Assembly (NCBI GenBank): GCA_029891385.1
Contig: CM057228.1
Coordinates: 85,486,964 to 85,550,963, forward strand
Direction of reading: 5' to 3'
Length of the DNA stretch: 64,000 nt
Origin: Erythroxylum novogranatense
Taxonomy: Eukaryota > Streptophyta > Magnoliopsida > Malpighiales > Erythroxylaceae
The first letter of the stretch is position 1. Each line of letters begins with the position of its first letter. Shown here piece after piece: positions 11,007-22,051 of this stretch. A program made the translations under genes and the position numbers. The notes under the pieces were generated by a model. The model did not search any database. It was not told the origin of the DNA and was given only the letters and a program-made list of their open reading frames with translations.

Positions 11007-13358
11007 ATGGAGCAAGCGATGATCTACGGAAGGCATGTGGATTTTGAATCTCTGAGGAGAGATGATATGGATATCGAATCAGAGATCGTAGAAGGAGGTT
11101 GGAGGAAGTTTTTCTAAGTGCGAGAGTATGTTTATCAAAATAAAGTGTATGAGTTTTGGAAGAATGTGCAAATGGTAGACAAAGCTATTGTTTCTACAGT
11201 AGACGGACTGTCTATTATTGTAACAATGGAGTTGATCGAGAAGGTGACTGGATGTCCATCTGTTGGAGTGAAGCTAACGAGCAAAGCCAGATGGATGACA
11301 AAGGTCAACTTGAAGGAAGACGAAGTCAGTAGACAGTTGTATGGAGAAAATGATCCTACGGAGAGGAATACCTCGAGTCTGGTGTCGAAGGCAAGGGTTT
11401 TACATGCAATTCTGTTCAACTGCGTCTTACCAAGAGCAGGTTCAAGGCATTTGGTGACTACTCTGGATGAACAATGTCTATTCTATCTGCTGAATGGTCA
11501 TCCCATAGACCTACCATTTTTGATTTTTCAGTGTATGGTTAAGGGGATGAAGGATACTAATAGCTACCTGTACGAAATGTTGTTAATAAGGATTTTCAGG
11601 GAGTTTGGAGTCCGTCTTGACAGAGGTAACAGAATGAAGATATCTGTCAAGAGTGTTGTCGACTCAGGTACTATAAGAAAAATGGGCTTGATGAATCTGT
11701 ACAGAACAAAGGCAGATTCTGAAAATAAAGCTAGAACTGAGGGGGAGCAGATACAGAAGAAGTCTCCCACAAAGAGTTCTAAATCTCAAGTTAGTACAAG
11801 AATGCCCATGATTGAAAGAAGAAAATCATTTGAAGAAGTTTTGAAGGAAAAGATGATTTCTCAAAAAGAATATAGCCAAGTTCGGAGTGTAGACGAAAGT
11901 GTCTTGAAGAGAAAAGGGGAGAAGCTTCTGAGTGATATTCCTAAGAAGGCGAAGAGATCACCCAGGATTCGAACCTTGAGACAACAAGAAGAAAAGTGGT
12001 CTAGAGAACGAAGTCAGGCATAAGTCTATGTGACTCGCGCACCGAAGGCTACGAGATCTTTAGTCTCGATCTTAAGTGAAGAATCAGCCAATCAGGCCAA
12101 GGAGACTGAGAGGAAAAGAACATTGGAGTTTGAGAAGCAAAGACCCCAACCTCAGAAAACTCCAAGACTGACTGAGGCAGTGAAGAAGAATAGGGTTGTT
12201 AGTCAGAAGAAGAGTGTTACTACTGCTAGGGAAGTTAGTCAGAAAACGACTACTTGAATTGTTGAGATACCAATACAGGAGAAGATGACTCCTACTGTTG
12301 TTCCAACAGAGAAATCAACAGAAGTTAGTCAGAAGCAGAATACTCCTATTGCTGTTCCACAAGAGACAATAACAGAACTAAGTCTGGTGAATGTTGTTCC
12401 TACTGAGGTTCATCAACGGGAAGCAACAGAACTTAGTTTGGTACAGGTTCAACAAGAAGAATATGAAGAACTCAGTTTGGTTCCATACAACTATTCTGAA
12501 TTTATGAGGAAAGACGAATTGGAAGTCAGATTGATTGAAGTAGTTGAGCCTATGACTAAAAGGAGTACTTCAATAATCATCAGGGATACACCGAGGAGGT
12601 TAGTAAAGGCATACTTACAAACTATTCCAATAAATAGTGAGACATGTCATCTGTTGAATGAAGATGAAAGGAATTTTTATGAAGCCTTGAGGTATGCTGC
12701 CACAAAGCCATACCCTACAAAGATGACCAGTCAACCGTACACTATTTACCCGATTACAGAGCATACGGTGATAAGGGTTGCACTAGATCTTCAACCAAGA
12801 TATCCCTTGGATGTTAATAAGGGGAAGATGAAGTTATGCCCAGAAGGAGTAATTGATAATCTGTCCGCAGATTAGATTGAAGAAGAAGTGCGAAGAATAG
12901 ATGAAGCATGCACTTCAAAGAAGACGTTTACAGGAGCCAGTTGTAGTTCTACAGAGAAGGATGAACACTGTTCAGTGGGGGGAAAGTTGACTAAAGGGAC
13001 GTTTACTGAATCCCTTGTGTAGACAGTAGTGCGTATTAGGCCACTATCTAATACACTGTCAATTGAAGAAGAAGCCCTACCCTTGCGAGGAAGACAAGTG
13101 CTAATGTTATCTGCTCCTTATGACTTAGACCTTCCTAATCCCAACCTATCGGTTCAACTACCTACTTTTGAGATTTTTGAAGACTATGTTCCATCTTCAG
13201 ACGCATATGTTACTACAATTTCTTTTGAAAAACTCCCGAAGGATGATGATCAACCCACCTTATCTTTTGACTTGCAAGCAGAAGTAATGCACCTACGTAG
13301 AGACGTCAAGGAATTAAAGGAATTGGTGAAAGAATTGTTGAAGCATCATCAGCCCTAA
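11007..13358 (+). pseudogene. Sirevirus envelope-like ORF (third ORF), stops only
   Basis: A single frame from the ATG at 11007 to 13358 (about 780 codons) lies between pol and the 3' LTR. It is interrupted by stops at 11115, 12021, 12255, 12873 and 13020, with no frameshift. The N-terminal third (YEFWKNVQMVDK, TGCPSVGVKL) resembles the envelope-like or plant-transposon domain reported for Sireviruses. The middle is Lys/Glu/Ser/Thr-rich, with a repeated TELSLV element (about 12360-12480). The C-terminus is a leucine coiled coil (VMHLRRDVKELKELVKELL). I saw no clear signal peptide or membrane span. The role of this ORF is unproven; no infection function is implied. Confidence 0.7.
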
Positions 13359-13375
13359 TCCTTTTTTATTATAAC

Positions 13376-13575
13376 AAATAGGGGGAGAAGAAAATGGAAA
13401 GCAGAAATCAAAGGGGGTGATCGAAGGAGACGAATTTTTGAATTTTTGAAGCAGAAAGAAAAAGATAGGGGGAGGAAGAGCAAGCAGAACATGAAGAAGT
13501 CAAACGAAGACAGTATGAAGATATGTTTTTGACCTTAATCATATGATTATTTGTTATCATAAAAAAGGGGAAGAT
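13376..13575 (+). other. Repeated polypurine tracts before the 3' LTR
   Basis: Several G-rich purine tracts precede the 3' LTR: AATAGGGGGAGAAG at about 13377-13390, AAGGGGGTGA at about 13410, ATAGGGGGAGGAAG at about 13466 and AAAAAAGGGGAAGAT at 13561-13575. The last abuts the LTR and would prime plus-strand DNA. Multiple PPT-like copies are a published Sirevirus trait. Confidence 0.75.
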
Positions 13576-14172
13576 TGTTAAGTCAAAATGACTTTACATT
13601 AATGATTTTGATGAAGTACAAATAATAAAAGTTAAAAAACAGACAGATGAATGAAAAGCAGACGATGAATAAAAAACAAACGGATGAATGAAAAGCAGAC
13701 GAAAGATAGAAAAATAGACGGAAGATAGAAAAATAGACTGAAGATAGAAAGTAGTACAGATAGCCTGCAGAGGCTAAGAGTAAAAGAATACTGAGTGTAA
13801 AGAGACCTAAAGAGGCTCAGAAAGAAAGAATACTTGTAAAGTTGTTGAGAGATAGTGAAATCTCAGAAAGACATCTGAGGACTGGAAGTAGCCCATGGTT
13901 TGGGGTGAACCAGTATTAAAATTACTATGTCAACTTTTCTCTTTCCTTATCTCTCTTATCGTTCAAAGTTTTGTTTTTACTTAGTTTTCAAACAAGTTTT
14001 TGAGAATACGATTAACTTTAATTTATAGTAGTTCTTATGAAAAGAACAAGTTTTTCTTTTGACAAAACGATTTTGAAGATTTTTCAAAAAGGAGAAATAC
14101 ACAATTCAACCCCCCTTCTTGTGCATTTATACATCATATAATAAGCATTGTAATAATATGTGATTCACTTCA
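13576..14172 (+). repeat. 3' LTR of the Sirevirus-like element, internally deleted
   Basis: It is 597 bp with the same termini as the 5' LTR. It has lost most of the AGACG array and the TATA region: the sequence jumps from GAAGATAGAAAG near 13750 to the part equivalent to 7262. It is followed by the TCCAC target duplication. Confidence 0.9.
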
Positions 14173-14569
14173 TCCACTGCATCTTGGCCAGTTGAAGGCA
14201 AGACATAATGAAGCCTTCCAATTACATCAGGTTCCCCTGCAACCTTACTTTGTTTTTTGGTATTTAAACTAAAACATACCTCAACGGAGCACCAGGTTAG
14301 TGTTACATGGAAAGATGAGCTCATATGGTTTATGCTATTTGTTTCAGGAGAAGATTGAATCCACAAGAGAGTGAGCTTGTGACTAGTTGAAGTTCGTCAT
14401 TAACGGTAAAGTGCTAGCTAGGACGAGGTCATGGATGGGAAAAGAGACTTATGGGTTGGTTACCCAAAGAAGTAACAGAACCTAGTGATAGGTAGTTCAA
14501 CCTAAAAAACCAAATGAGTATTTTTAAAGAGAGGGGAGAGTCTCTCTCTTATCTTTCCATATTGAAAAT
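14173..14569. other. Unassigned spacer between two retrotransposons
   Basis: This is the right flank of the Sirevirus insertion site. By position it may continue the LINE relic that ends at 6708. The minus strand has a 79-codon frame (14127-14366) that overlaps the LTR end, and I recognise no domain in it. Nothing else was found. Confidence 0.3.
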
Positions 14570-14811
14570 TGTTGGACCAATGGTGGTTGACAAATTAATT
14601 CCACTTATGTTTTGATAATAATAAAATGTATAGAATTGTTTAAGAAATTGTTTCAGGTATTTTGGATTGATATTCAACAAAAGAATTGTGCAAATCAAGA
14701 TGAGTTAGTGACAAATCATTGAAGAATCAGATGGGAGTTGTCCTCTAAGTGAAAATGACATAAAACATGAGGTTTGTAGAGAATTTGGTCGGATGTTATC
14801 ATAGATGGCTA

Positions 14812-14999
14812 AACAAGTCGACTTATAGGAAACAAGTCGACTTATCGAGGTAAACAAGTCGACTTATAGGAAACAAGTCGACTTATCGAGATAAACAAGT
14901 CGACTTATATATAACAAGTCGACTTATTGGAGAGCGGAGATGAATTTTTCGTAAATGGTTGAAACAAGTCGACTTATGAATTCGACAAGTCGACTTATG
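14812..14999. repeat. Array of eight AAGTCGACTT palindromes in U3
   Basis: Eight copies of ACAAGTCGACTTAT are separated by 4-8 bp, with one 35-bp gap. The core AAGTCGACTT is a perfect 10-bp palindrome containing GTCGAC. It lies about 120-300 bp upstream of the TATA box, where LTR enhancers sit. Published maize Sireviruses also have palindromic clusters in their LTRs, with a different sequence. A regulatory role is inference. Confidence 0.9.
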
Positions 15000-15116
15000 T
15001 ATGTAGCAGATCAACTCCAACGGTCCAATTAGCCAAAAATGGAAGGGAGAGAATTAAGCAACGGCTATAACAATCAAGCAACGGCTATATGAGTTCCCAA
15101 CAGCTATATTTCTTCT

Positions 15117-15125
15117 TATATAAAG
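15117..15125 (+). promoter_or_regulatory. TATA box of the 5' LTR, element A
   Basis: TATATAAAG follows the repeated AACGGCTATA elements and precedes the likely RNA start near 15145-15155. The same box is at 18544-18552 in the 3' LTR. Confidence 0.65.
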
Positions 15126-15672
15126 GGTGGATGATTGATGAAGAACATAGAGAAGTGCCATAAGCTCAAATACTCTCATATTGCTTCAAATTGCTCATTA
15201 TTGCTCTTATATTGTTACAAATTATTTTGAGCATTTGTTCTTCATTCTTTGTATTGTTTTATTACAATTTAAGTGACGAGTGAAAAGGTCACGTGAGGTA
15301 GGATTTGTGCCGTAAGACAAATTGAGTGTAAAGGTTGCTTGAGCCGAAAATCAAGCGGTGTCGGTAGGATTTGTGCCGGAAGACAAATCGAGTGTAAAGG
15401 TAGCTTGAGTCGGAAATCAAGCGGGATTGTAAAAAGTTCACACTCAACTACAAAGTGTGCAATAAAGTGATTGGCAAAATCCTAAGTGGGAGCTTAGGTA
15501 GAGGACGAGGTCTTAGCACCGAACCTCTATAAAACAAAGGTTTGATCTTCTTCCTTACACTTTTCAATTAAGTTTATCAAAATTGTTTTGTGTGTTTTAA
15601 CTTCTGATTTTCTTGTAGAAATTATCAAAGAGTTTTAAGATCTATTCAACCCCCTTCTAGATCGCTAACAAT

Positions 15673-15683
15673 TGGTATCGAGC
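15673..15683 (+). other. Primer binding site, tRNA-iMet, one base lost
   Basis: TGGTATCGAGC lies 2 bp after the LTR. It is the iMet site TGGTATCAGAGC with one A missing; the sister copy at 47602-47613 has the full form. Confidence 0.75.
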
Positions 15684-15694
15684 GTATATCCGGG

Positions 15695-17288
15695 ATGGCA
15701 CACAATAAACTAGCGGAAGAAGGTAACACAAATTATCGCCTCCTTTATTTAATGGTACTAACTATTCTTCTTGGAAAAATCCTATGAAGTACCACATCAT
15801 TAGCGAGGAGTAGAATATTGAAGAAAATTATCTTCGGTCCTCAACCACCGTTAAAAGAAAATGGTGAGTTAAAACGGAGCTGGAGTATGATGATAACGAT
15901 TGAGGCAAGCGACATCAACGCCTAAAGCTATGAAGCTGATATATTGTGCATTAACGGTCGAGGAAAGAAACCGGGTAAATTCTTGCACCACTGCCAAGGA
16001 AATGTGGGAGAGATTTTGAGTAACTCATGAAGGGACAAATCAAGTATGGGAGATAAAGATCAACATGCTTCTCCACGACTACGAGATGTTCGTCATGAAG
16101 GAAGGTGAGTCAATTTCTACAATGCTTGACCGTTTTGCAGAAATCATAAATGAATTAGGCAACCTTGGGAAGCATATGACGGATAGCGAGAAGGTGAAGA
16201 AGATTCTTCGCTCACCGCCGAAGGAATGGGATTCTCAAGTCACCGCAATTATGGAGTCAAAGGATCTCAACCATCCGAATTCAACGCTTTGGTGGGATCA
16301 CTCATCAACTATGAGATTATTCTCAAATCGAGAGGGGGAAGAGGTAAGCCACAAAAGTCGATTACTTTAAAAGCTAACGTCTCTTCTTTTTATGAGAGTG
16401 ATGAAGAAATAGATGAAGAAGAAGATGATGATGAAGTAGCGATGTATGCTCGAAATCTGAGAAAGTTCAAAGGACTTCTCAAAATAGAAGAAAAGAATTA
16501 CGTGGTGGAGAAATTGAGGAAAGGAAAAGGTACACCACGGAAAAGAGAAATAAAGGCTATGAGGAAAAAAGGAACAATGAAGAATGCTGGAAGTGCGGAA
16601 AAAGAGGTCACATCGCTAGAGAATGCAAAAGCTCTTCGTCTATTCAGAAAAATGACAGTATGACAAAGGAAAGAAGAAAACAAGTCTAGTAGCAACTTGG
16701 AGTGATGACGAGGAAGCTTACCAAAGCAACGATGAGAACAACCTAGCTCTCATGGCAAGTAACTCCTTGACTAGCGATGATGAAGATGAGGTAACTTTAA
16801 CCTATCAAGATCTTAGAGATTCTTTTGATGCTTTGCAAACTGATTTTGAAGAAGCCATTGAGATTAACAAAAAATTAAGAAAGAAAATACGTGAATTGGT
16901 TGCTGAAAATAATGCTTTACATGAGACGATTGATGATTTAGATTGTCCTAAGGAAGATCATTCTGCATGTCTTATTGAAAAGGAAAATCTTATTTGTGAG
17001 CTTGAAAGACTTAGAAAGGAGTTTTCTTATGTGGTTGGAAAATTTGGTGGTGGAAATGCAAAATTTGAAGAGTTGTTGTCTTTACAAAGATATACTATTT
17101 CTAAACATGGTTTGGGATATGATCCTTTTAATAGAGATTGTTCATTGATTTCTAAATTCACTAAAGATGGACAAGTTGCTAAATGTGCTAGATGTTTGAA
17201 AGATGGTCACATAGAACTTGTTTGCAAAAGCACTAGGAGATGTATTAAGGTCAAGAAAATTTGGGTAGAAAAGGAATATACCTTCTAA
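15695..17288 (+). pseudogene. gag: Gag of element A, two zinc knuckles, frameshifted
   Basis: It starts at ATG 15695 (MAHNKLAEEG) and is broken by frameshifts before 16065 and near 16270 and 16570. The parts are: FNGTNYSSWK and MKYHIISEE at the N-terminus; the capsid-like region LLHDYEMFVMKEGESIS to KKILRSPPKEWDSQV; an acidic linker; a first CCHC knuckle (CWKCGKRGHIAREC, about 16582-16625, in a shifted frame); a glutamate/lysine coiled coil (about 16800-17000); and a second CCHC (CARCLKDGHIELVC). The frame ends at 17288, just before where the copia protease would begin. The product would package RNA. Element C carries the same layout. Confidence 0.85.
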
Positions 17289-17591
17289 TGTGATTTACGA
17301 CTAACCAAAATGGACCCAAGATGGCTTGGGTACCAATGAGAAGAAATGATGCTTCAGTTGTAGGTACAAGCAAGGAATGAAAATCAACCAATTGTTGACT
17401 AATTGGTGACAAATCGCAAACAAGTCGAATTATGTCTACACGGATTCTTATGCTATTTCAAGTGTGGTGCTTCTTATGACTTTTTGATATTTGTATTAAT
17501 TGTTGGATTGTTATGTTATGACTATTGCCTTTATTTGTGTTTGCTGTTTTGTGGCTATTTTTTCATTTTTCATATTGGTTTTTAATTATGA

Positions 17592-17999
17592 CAAAAAGGG
17601 GGAGTAATATTGGAAATTGATAATTGGTATCCTTTCGTCACTGTCATATGATTGAGGAGGAGTGTGTTTTGAGACTATTTGTGTTTGATGACTTGTTTCT
17701 CTATTTAATGTGATTGCGATATTTCATCGATTGTTGATTTGTATTAGTTGTTTTGATTATGACAAAAAGGGGGAGAAAAATGAGAAATTGGATAAAATGA
17801 GAAACTGGATATTCTTTTGTTACTTGATTAAGAGGGAGTTTGTTAAAATTTAAATTGATTTTTCAAGGTTATGATTTATATGATTGAGGGGGAGACTTCT
17901 AACCAAAATGACAAGGTATAAAAACCTTGATCAATGTTTCTTTGTTTTCATTTCTTAAACAATTTCTAAGTATTTTGTCATTATCAAAAAGGGGGAGAT
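17592..17999 (+). other. Four repeated polypurine tracts
   Basis: G-rich purine tracts lie at 17592-17603 (AAAAAGGGGGAG), 17762-17775, 17883-17894 and 17986-17999, the last abutting the 3' LTR. Two of them lie within longer repeats carrying TTTTGATTATGACAAAAAG-like sequence. This repetition is a Sirevirus trait. Confidence 0.75.
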
Positions 18000-19099
18000 T
18001 GTTGGACCAATGGTGGTTGACAAATTAATTCCACTTATGTTTTGATAATAATAAAATGTATAGAATTGTTTAAGAAATTGTTTCAGGTATTTTGGATTGA
18101 TATTCAACAAAAGAATTGTGCAAATCAAGATGAGTTAGTGACAAATCATTGAAGAATCAGATGGGAGTTGTCCTCTAAGTGAAAATGACATAAAACATGA
18201 GGTTTGTAGAGAATTTGGTTGGATGTTATCATAGATGGCTAAACAAGTCGACTTATAGGAAACAAGTCGACTTATCGAGGTAAACAAGTCGACTTATAGG
18301 AAACAAGTCGACTTATCGAGATAAACAAGTCGACTTATATATAACAAGTCGACTTATTGGAGAGCGGAGATGAATTTTTCATAAATGGTTGAAACAAGTC
18401 GACTTATGAATTGACAAGTCGACTTATGTATGTAGAGATCAACTCCAACGGTCCAATTAGCCAAAATGAAAGGGAGAGAATTAAGCAACGGCTATAACAA
18501 TCAAGCAACGGCTATATGAGTTCCCAACAGCTATATTTCTTCTTATATAAAGGGTGGATGATTGATGAAGAACATAGAGAAGTGCCATAAGCTCAAATAC
18601 TCTCATATTGCTTCAAATTGCTCATTATTGCTCTTATATTGTTACAAATTGTTTTGAGCATTTGTTCTTCATTCTTTGTATTGTTTTATTACAATTTAAG
18701 TGACGAGTGAAAAGGTCACGGAGGTAGGATTTGTGCCGAAGACAAATCGAGTGTAAAGGTTGCTTGAGCCGAAAATCAAGCGGTGTCGGTAGGATTTGTG
18801 CCGGAAGACAAATCGAGTGTAAAGGTAGCTTGAGCCGGAAATCAAGCGGGATTGTAAAAAGTTCACACTCAACTACAAAGTGTGCAATAAAGTGATTGGC
18901 AAAATCCTAAGTGGGAGCTTAGGTAGAGGACGTAGGTCTTAGCACCGAACCTCTATAAAAACAGTGTTTGATCTTCTTCCTTACACTTTTCAATTAAGTT
19001 TATCAAAATTGTTTTTGTGTGTTTTAACTTCTGATTTTCTTGTAGAAATTATCAAAGAGTTTTAAGATCTATTCAACCCCCCCTTCTAGATCGCTAACA
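18000..19099 (+). repeat. 3' LTR of gag-only element A
   Basis: It is 1100 bp and almost identical to the 5' LTR. The palindrome array at 18242-18428 again has eight copies. It is followed directly by AAAAT, the target duplication. Confidence 0.95.
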
Positions 19100-19104
19100 A
19101 AAAT

Positions 19105-19749
19105 TACTTCAATTTTGATTTTTATGTTATTAAGTCCCTTAAAGTTAGAGAGTGAGATTGTCTATTTACAAGGCTTTTTAATTTCAACTAAATCCATCAC
19201 ATTATATTAATTAAATTGTATATAAATGGAGAAACGTTTACATAAGCTAATTAACTTTTAAAACTATTTTGATATATAGTATCACTATAAGTAAAGATCT
19301 ACATTAAGATAAAGGTGATATGTTCAACATGATAAAAGTTAGAAAAAAAGAGGGAAAATGAGCAAGTGCAATTTGCTCTTTTTTCCATGTCTCGTTTCTA
19401 TCTACAATGGATTGAAACAAACATTGCTTCTTGTTAGGATATGACTAACCTTACCATCAGATGTGAAAAGTGAAAGTAACAAAGAAATAACCTTCTTATT
19501 ACCATCCATAAACCTCGTAATTACCGCCATCAGTATTACTGTTGCATAAGATTTGCATCATCTTCTTACTCTTCACCATCTATCATTGTCAACCTCAGGA
19601 TGAAGAAATGGATTTAGGGGCTGTAAAACAAGTAATTTAGTTCAAGTGTCAAATTTGCCATAAAAAAACTTATACATCTCAACCAAAATTAAATTGAATG
19701 TTCTCTTTTTCATATATTATTTAAATGGATTGGCACTTTTATCCTGAGT
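19105..19749. other. AT-rich sequence without recognised gene
   Basis: This is the right flank of element A and lies downstream, on minus, of the hAT coding relic. It may include the hAT 3' untranslated region and terminal inverted repeat, but I could not identify the repeat. Nothing coding was seen. Confidence 0.3.
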
Positions 19750-22046
19750 AAACAAAAAGTGCTCTAGAGGTGATGAATTTATGATCAAATACTTGCTCAA
19801 ATATCATTGACCTCAATTCTCATTTAATACAAAATTATCACCATTGAGAGAAGTCTCATTATCACGATCATTCAAATTTATTGCACCAAATGACATGTCA
19901 TCACTTTCCCATCCAAGATTATCTTCCAAGTCACTCTCATATATCTAACTTGGTTCCTCAAAAAGCTAATCCACCTAAAGCTATCTATGATCAAGGCAAA
20001 TTGGATCTATAGAACTACTAGTTCTATTAAGACTCCTAGTAAACAATGAAATTAAATTATTAAGAAATTGCAGAAAATTATATCCAGCTTAATAATGATA
20101 ATACCTTTGCCGAAGCTTTAAATTGTATTGAACAAAGAGCAAGTTATTGAATCTTTGAAGCTCAAATCTATTCCTTTTCTTGAAATCGATAAATTTAAAT
20201 GTGTCTTAATTCTTTTCACATATTGACTTAGAATTTGAATTGCAAACCTTTGCAATTCTGGAACACCATTTACAAATTGATCTTACTAAACAACTGTAAG
20301 ATAATAAAAGTAGCATTATAAACAAAATAAAGCGATGAATAATTTTCAACAAGTAACAAAAGAGAAAAATATATATACCTGGATTAAGTTTATCTCTTTG
20401 AGAAATAGCAATTGGCATCCTAAAATCACAAGAAGAATCCTTATAAATCTTCATTTGTGAGCTTATAAGATCTTACATCATCTCATTGGCAACAATTTTT
20501 ATAATAGTTAATAACATTCTCCTATTAACTTTAGTTTTCTTTGTAAAAATTGGTATAAAATAGACACTAGGATTCAAAAATACCCTTAGCTATAAACAAC
20601 AGAGAGTAAAGTTGTTTTTCTCATTTCTCATTAATGACTTTAAGATAAGTTGTTTACAAAGAAGACTTATTTTTGTATTGGCCTTGATTTCTTCCTTCGC
20701 CCTCTTTATGACATCATAAAAATAACTCATTATTGCCTACTTATCACTATCAGCTAAACAAAGTACCTCACCAAAGGCTAACAAGCTCTAATGACAAATT
20801 GATATTGGGACTAAAATTTGTTATCTTCAATTATAATTCTCAAAACCTCTTATCTAGCATTAGACCTAACATGCTGAAATCCAACCCTTATTACTTGTAA
20901 AAAAATTTCTCAACTCTTTCTCCATCATAATAAAACCCTGAAGTGATAACAAATTAGTTGAAATCTGAAATCTTGTAATAACATGACAACACAAATGCCT
21001 AGCACTTGTGAAATCATTTCTTGTTAAATTCAAGACCCATTCATAATTGTAAATGAACTTGATCAACTTTTTTGTTTTTTTATACAGTCTCATAAATGAT
21101 AGGAAAATATCTAGCATCTCCTGTATTTCCAACATCATATCAATGCAATGCAGAGCACAAGGAGTCTAATAAAAAAATTATATCTACTTTAAAATCTTCT
21201 TCTAGCTGATTTAAAAGCAAAATCATTTTCAATAATGATCTAAACAATATTTTCTAACCAAACTTCATTCATAACTTTGTTAAATATTTGAAATAGAGTG
21301 TCAACATTTCTAACAAGGCTAGATGCATCAATAGACTTCAAAAATATCATCTCCTTTGTAGAATAAACTAAACAATTAATAATAGATTCCGATCTTTTAT
21401 TTTTCCAGCCATCATATTTGATTGAACACCAAAAAGTACCTCAAGTTACTCTTCTTTTATTCAAATAACTCTTTATTTCATTAACAAACTTATTTAGAAG
21501 TTTACCTCTATAGTCATCAATTGAAGGAGCTTTGTATCCTGGACCATCAGAGACAATAACATCAACCATAGGCTAATAATAATAAGACTGGACATCCTTG
21601 GATGTTATACCTAAATTATACCACCAGGTAGCCATTTCCATATCCATATTATGAGTTGATTCTTTAGATTGTAAAGTATTACAGATTGAAGGCTGAGCTC
21701 CAGGAGTTACTTATGGTGTAAGAAAATTAGATAAATATCTTCATCTTTTCCTAACATTAGGTGTAATATTTTCTTCTTATTGGCTAAGAATACTACCACC
21801 TTCAACATTCCTACTATCATCATGACCACCAACAAAAGAACTTCCATGATCAATTTTGTAATTAAATCTTTGCCCTATAGCTTTCTTATGTAGATACTTT
21901 TCAAGCGAAGTCTTCATTTGTCATTTCACAATATAGCCCATTTTTTACAAGGCTTCACATCACCTTTGATCCCAACCAAATGCTTCTTTTAATATGGTGA
22001 TTTTTTCACCTTTAAAATGTTTATACAAAACAAATAAATGGTATGG
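19750..22046 (-). pseudogene. hAT transposase relic, main part (DUF659 and dimerisation regions)
   Basis: Minus-strand fragments in several frames follow the order of a plant hAT transposase. HLVGIKGDVKPCKK (the BED finger end) is at about 21940-22000. A DUF659-like block (FWCSIKYDGW, SINCLVYSTK, FLKSIDASS) spans about 21250-21470. ALHCIDMMLEIQEM is at about 21120-21160, and TRFQISTNLLSLQGF is near 20930-20970. C-terminal KRNRFELQRF-like sequence is near 20130-20190, and an acidic tail lies near 19880-19990. Stops and frameshifts are frequent. The protein would bind terminal repeats and cut DNA; it is inactive here. The 5' end of the gene lies at 33156-33240, beyond the LARD insertion. Confidence 0.75.
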
Positions 22047-22051
22047 TTCCT

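Larger units (their letters stand above)
6709..14172 (+). mobile_element. Sirevirus-like Ty1/copia retrotransposon, internally deleted
   Basis: This is a complete element in outline: 5' LTR (6709-7686), tRNA-iMet primer site (7689-7700), gag, reverse transcriptase/RNase H, an extra envelope-like frame, repeated polypurine tracts and 3' LTR (13576-14172). The 5-bp duplication TCCAC is perfect at 6704-6708 and 14173-14177. An envelope-like frame after pol and several AGGGGGAG tracts before the 3' LTR are known Sirevirus traits. Protease and integrase are missing between about 8998 and 9071, and all frames carry stops, so it cannot move on its own. It is inserted in or beside the LINE relic. Confidence 0.9.
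14570..15670 (+). repeat. 5' LTR of gag-only element A
   Basis: It is 1101 bp, TGTTGGACCAATGG to AGATCGCTAACA. It contains eight AAGTCGACTT palindromes (14812-14999), a TATA box (15117-15125) and two near-repeats of about 75 bp around GTAGGATTTGTGCCG (about 15297 and 15363). Confidence 0.95.
14570..19099 (+). mobile_element. Gag-only copia-derived LTR retrotransposon (TR-GAG-like), copy A
   Basis: A 4.53-kb element has near-identical 1.1-kb LTRs, a tRNA-iMet primer site, one gag frame, four AGGGGGAG tracts and no pol. The duplication AAAAT is perfect at 14565-14569 and 19100-19104. LTR differences seen by eye are few, mostly single-base changes in the 14940-15050 part, which suggests a recent insertion. 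The design (two LTRs plus gag only) matches the published class of terminal-repeat retrotransposons with GAG (TR-GAG). It would need pol from a relative. Repeated PPTs and palindrome-rich LTRs suggest a Sirevirus origin. A related copy lies at 45161-48832. Confidence 0.9.

Noticed and set aside
14812..14999. Regularly spaced identical repeats resembling a CRISPR array
   Set aside because: Spacers are only 4-8 bp, the repeats are palindromes inside an LTR, and the DNA is plant nuclear.
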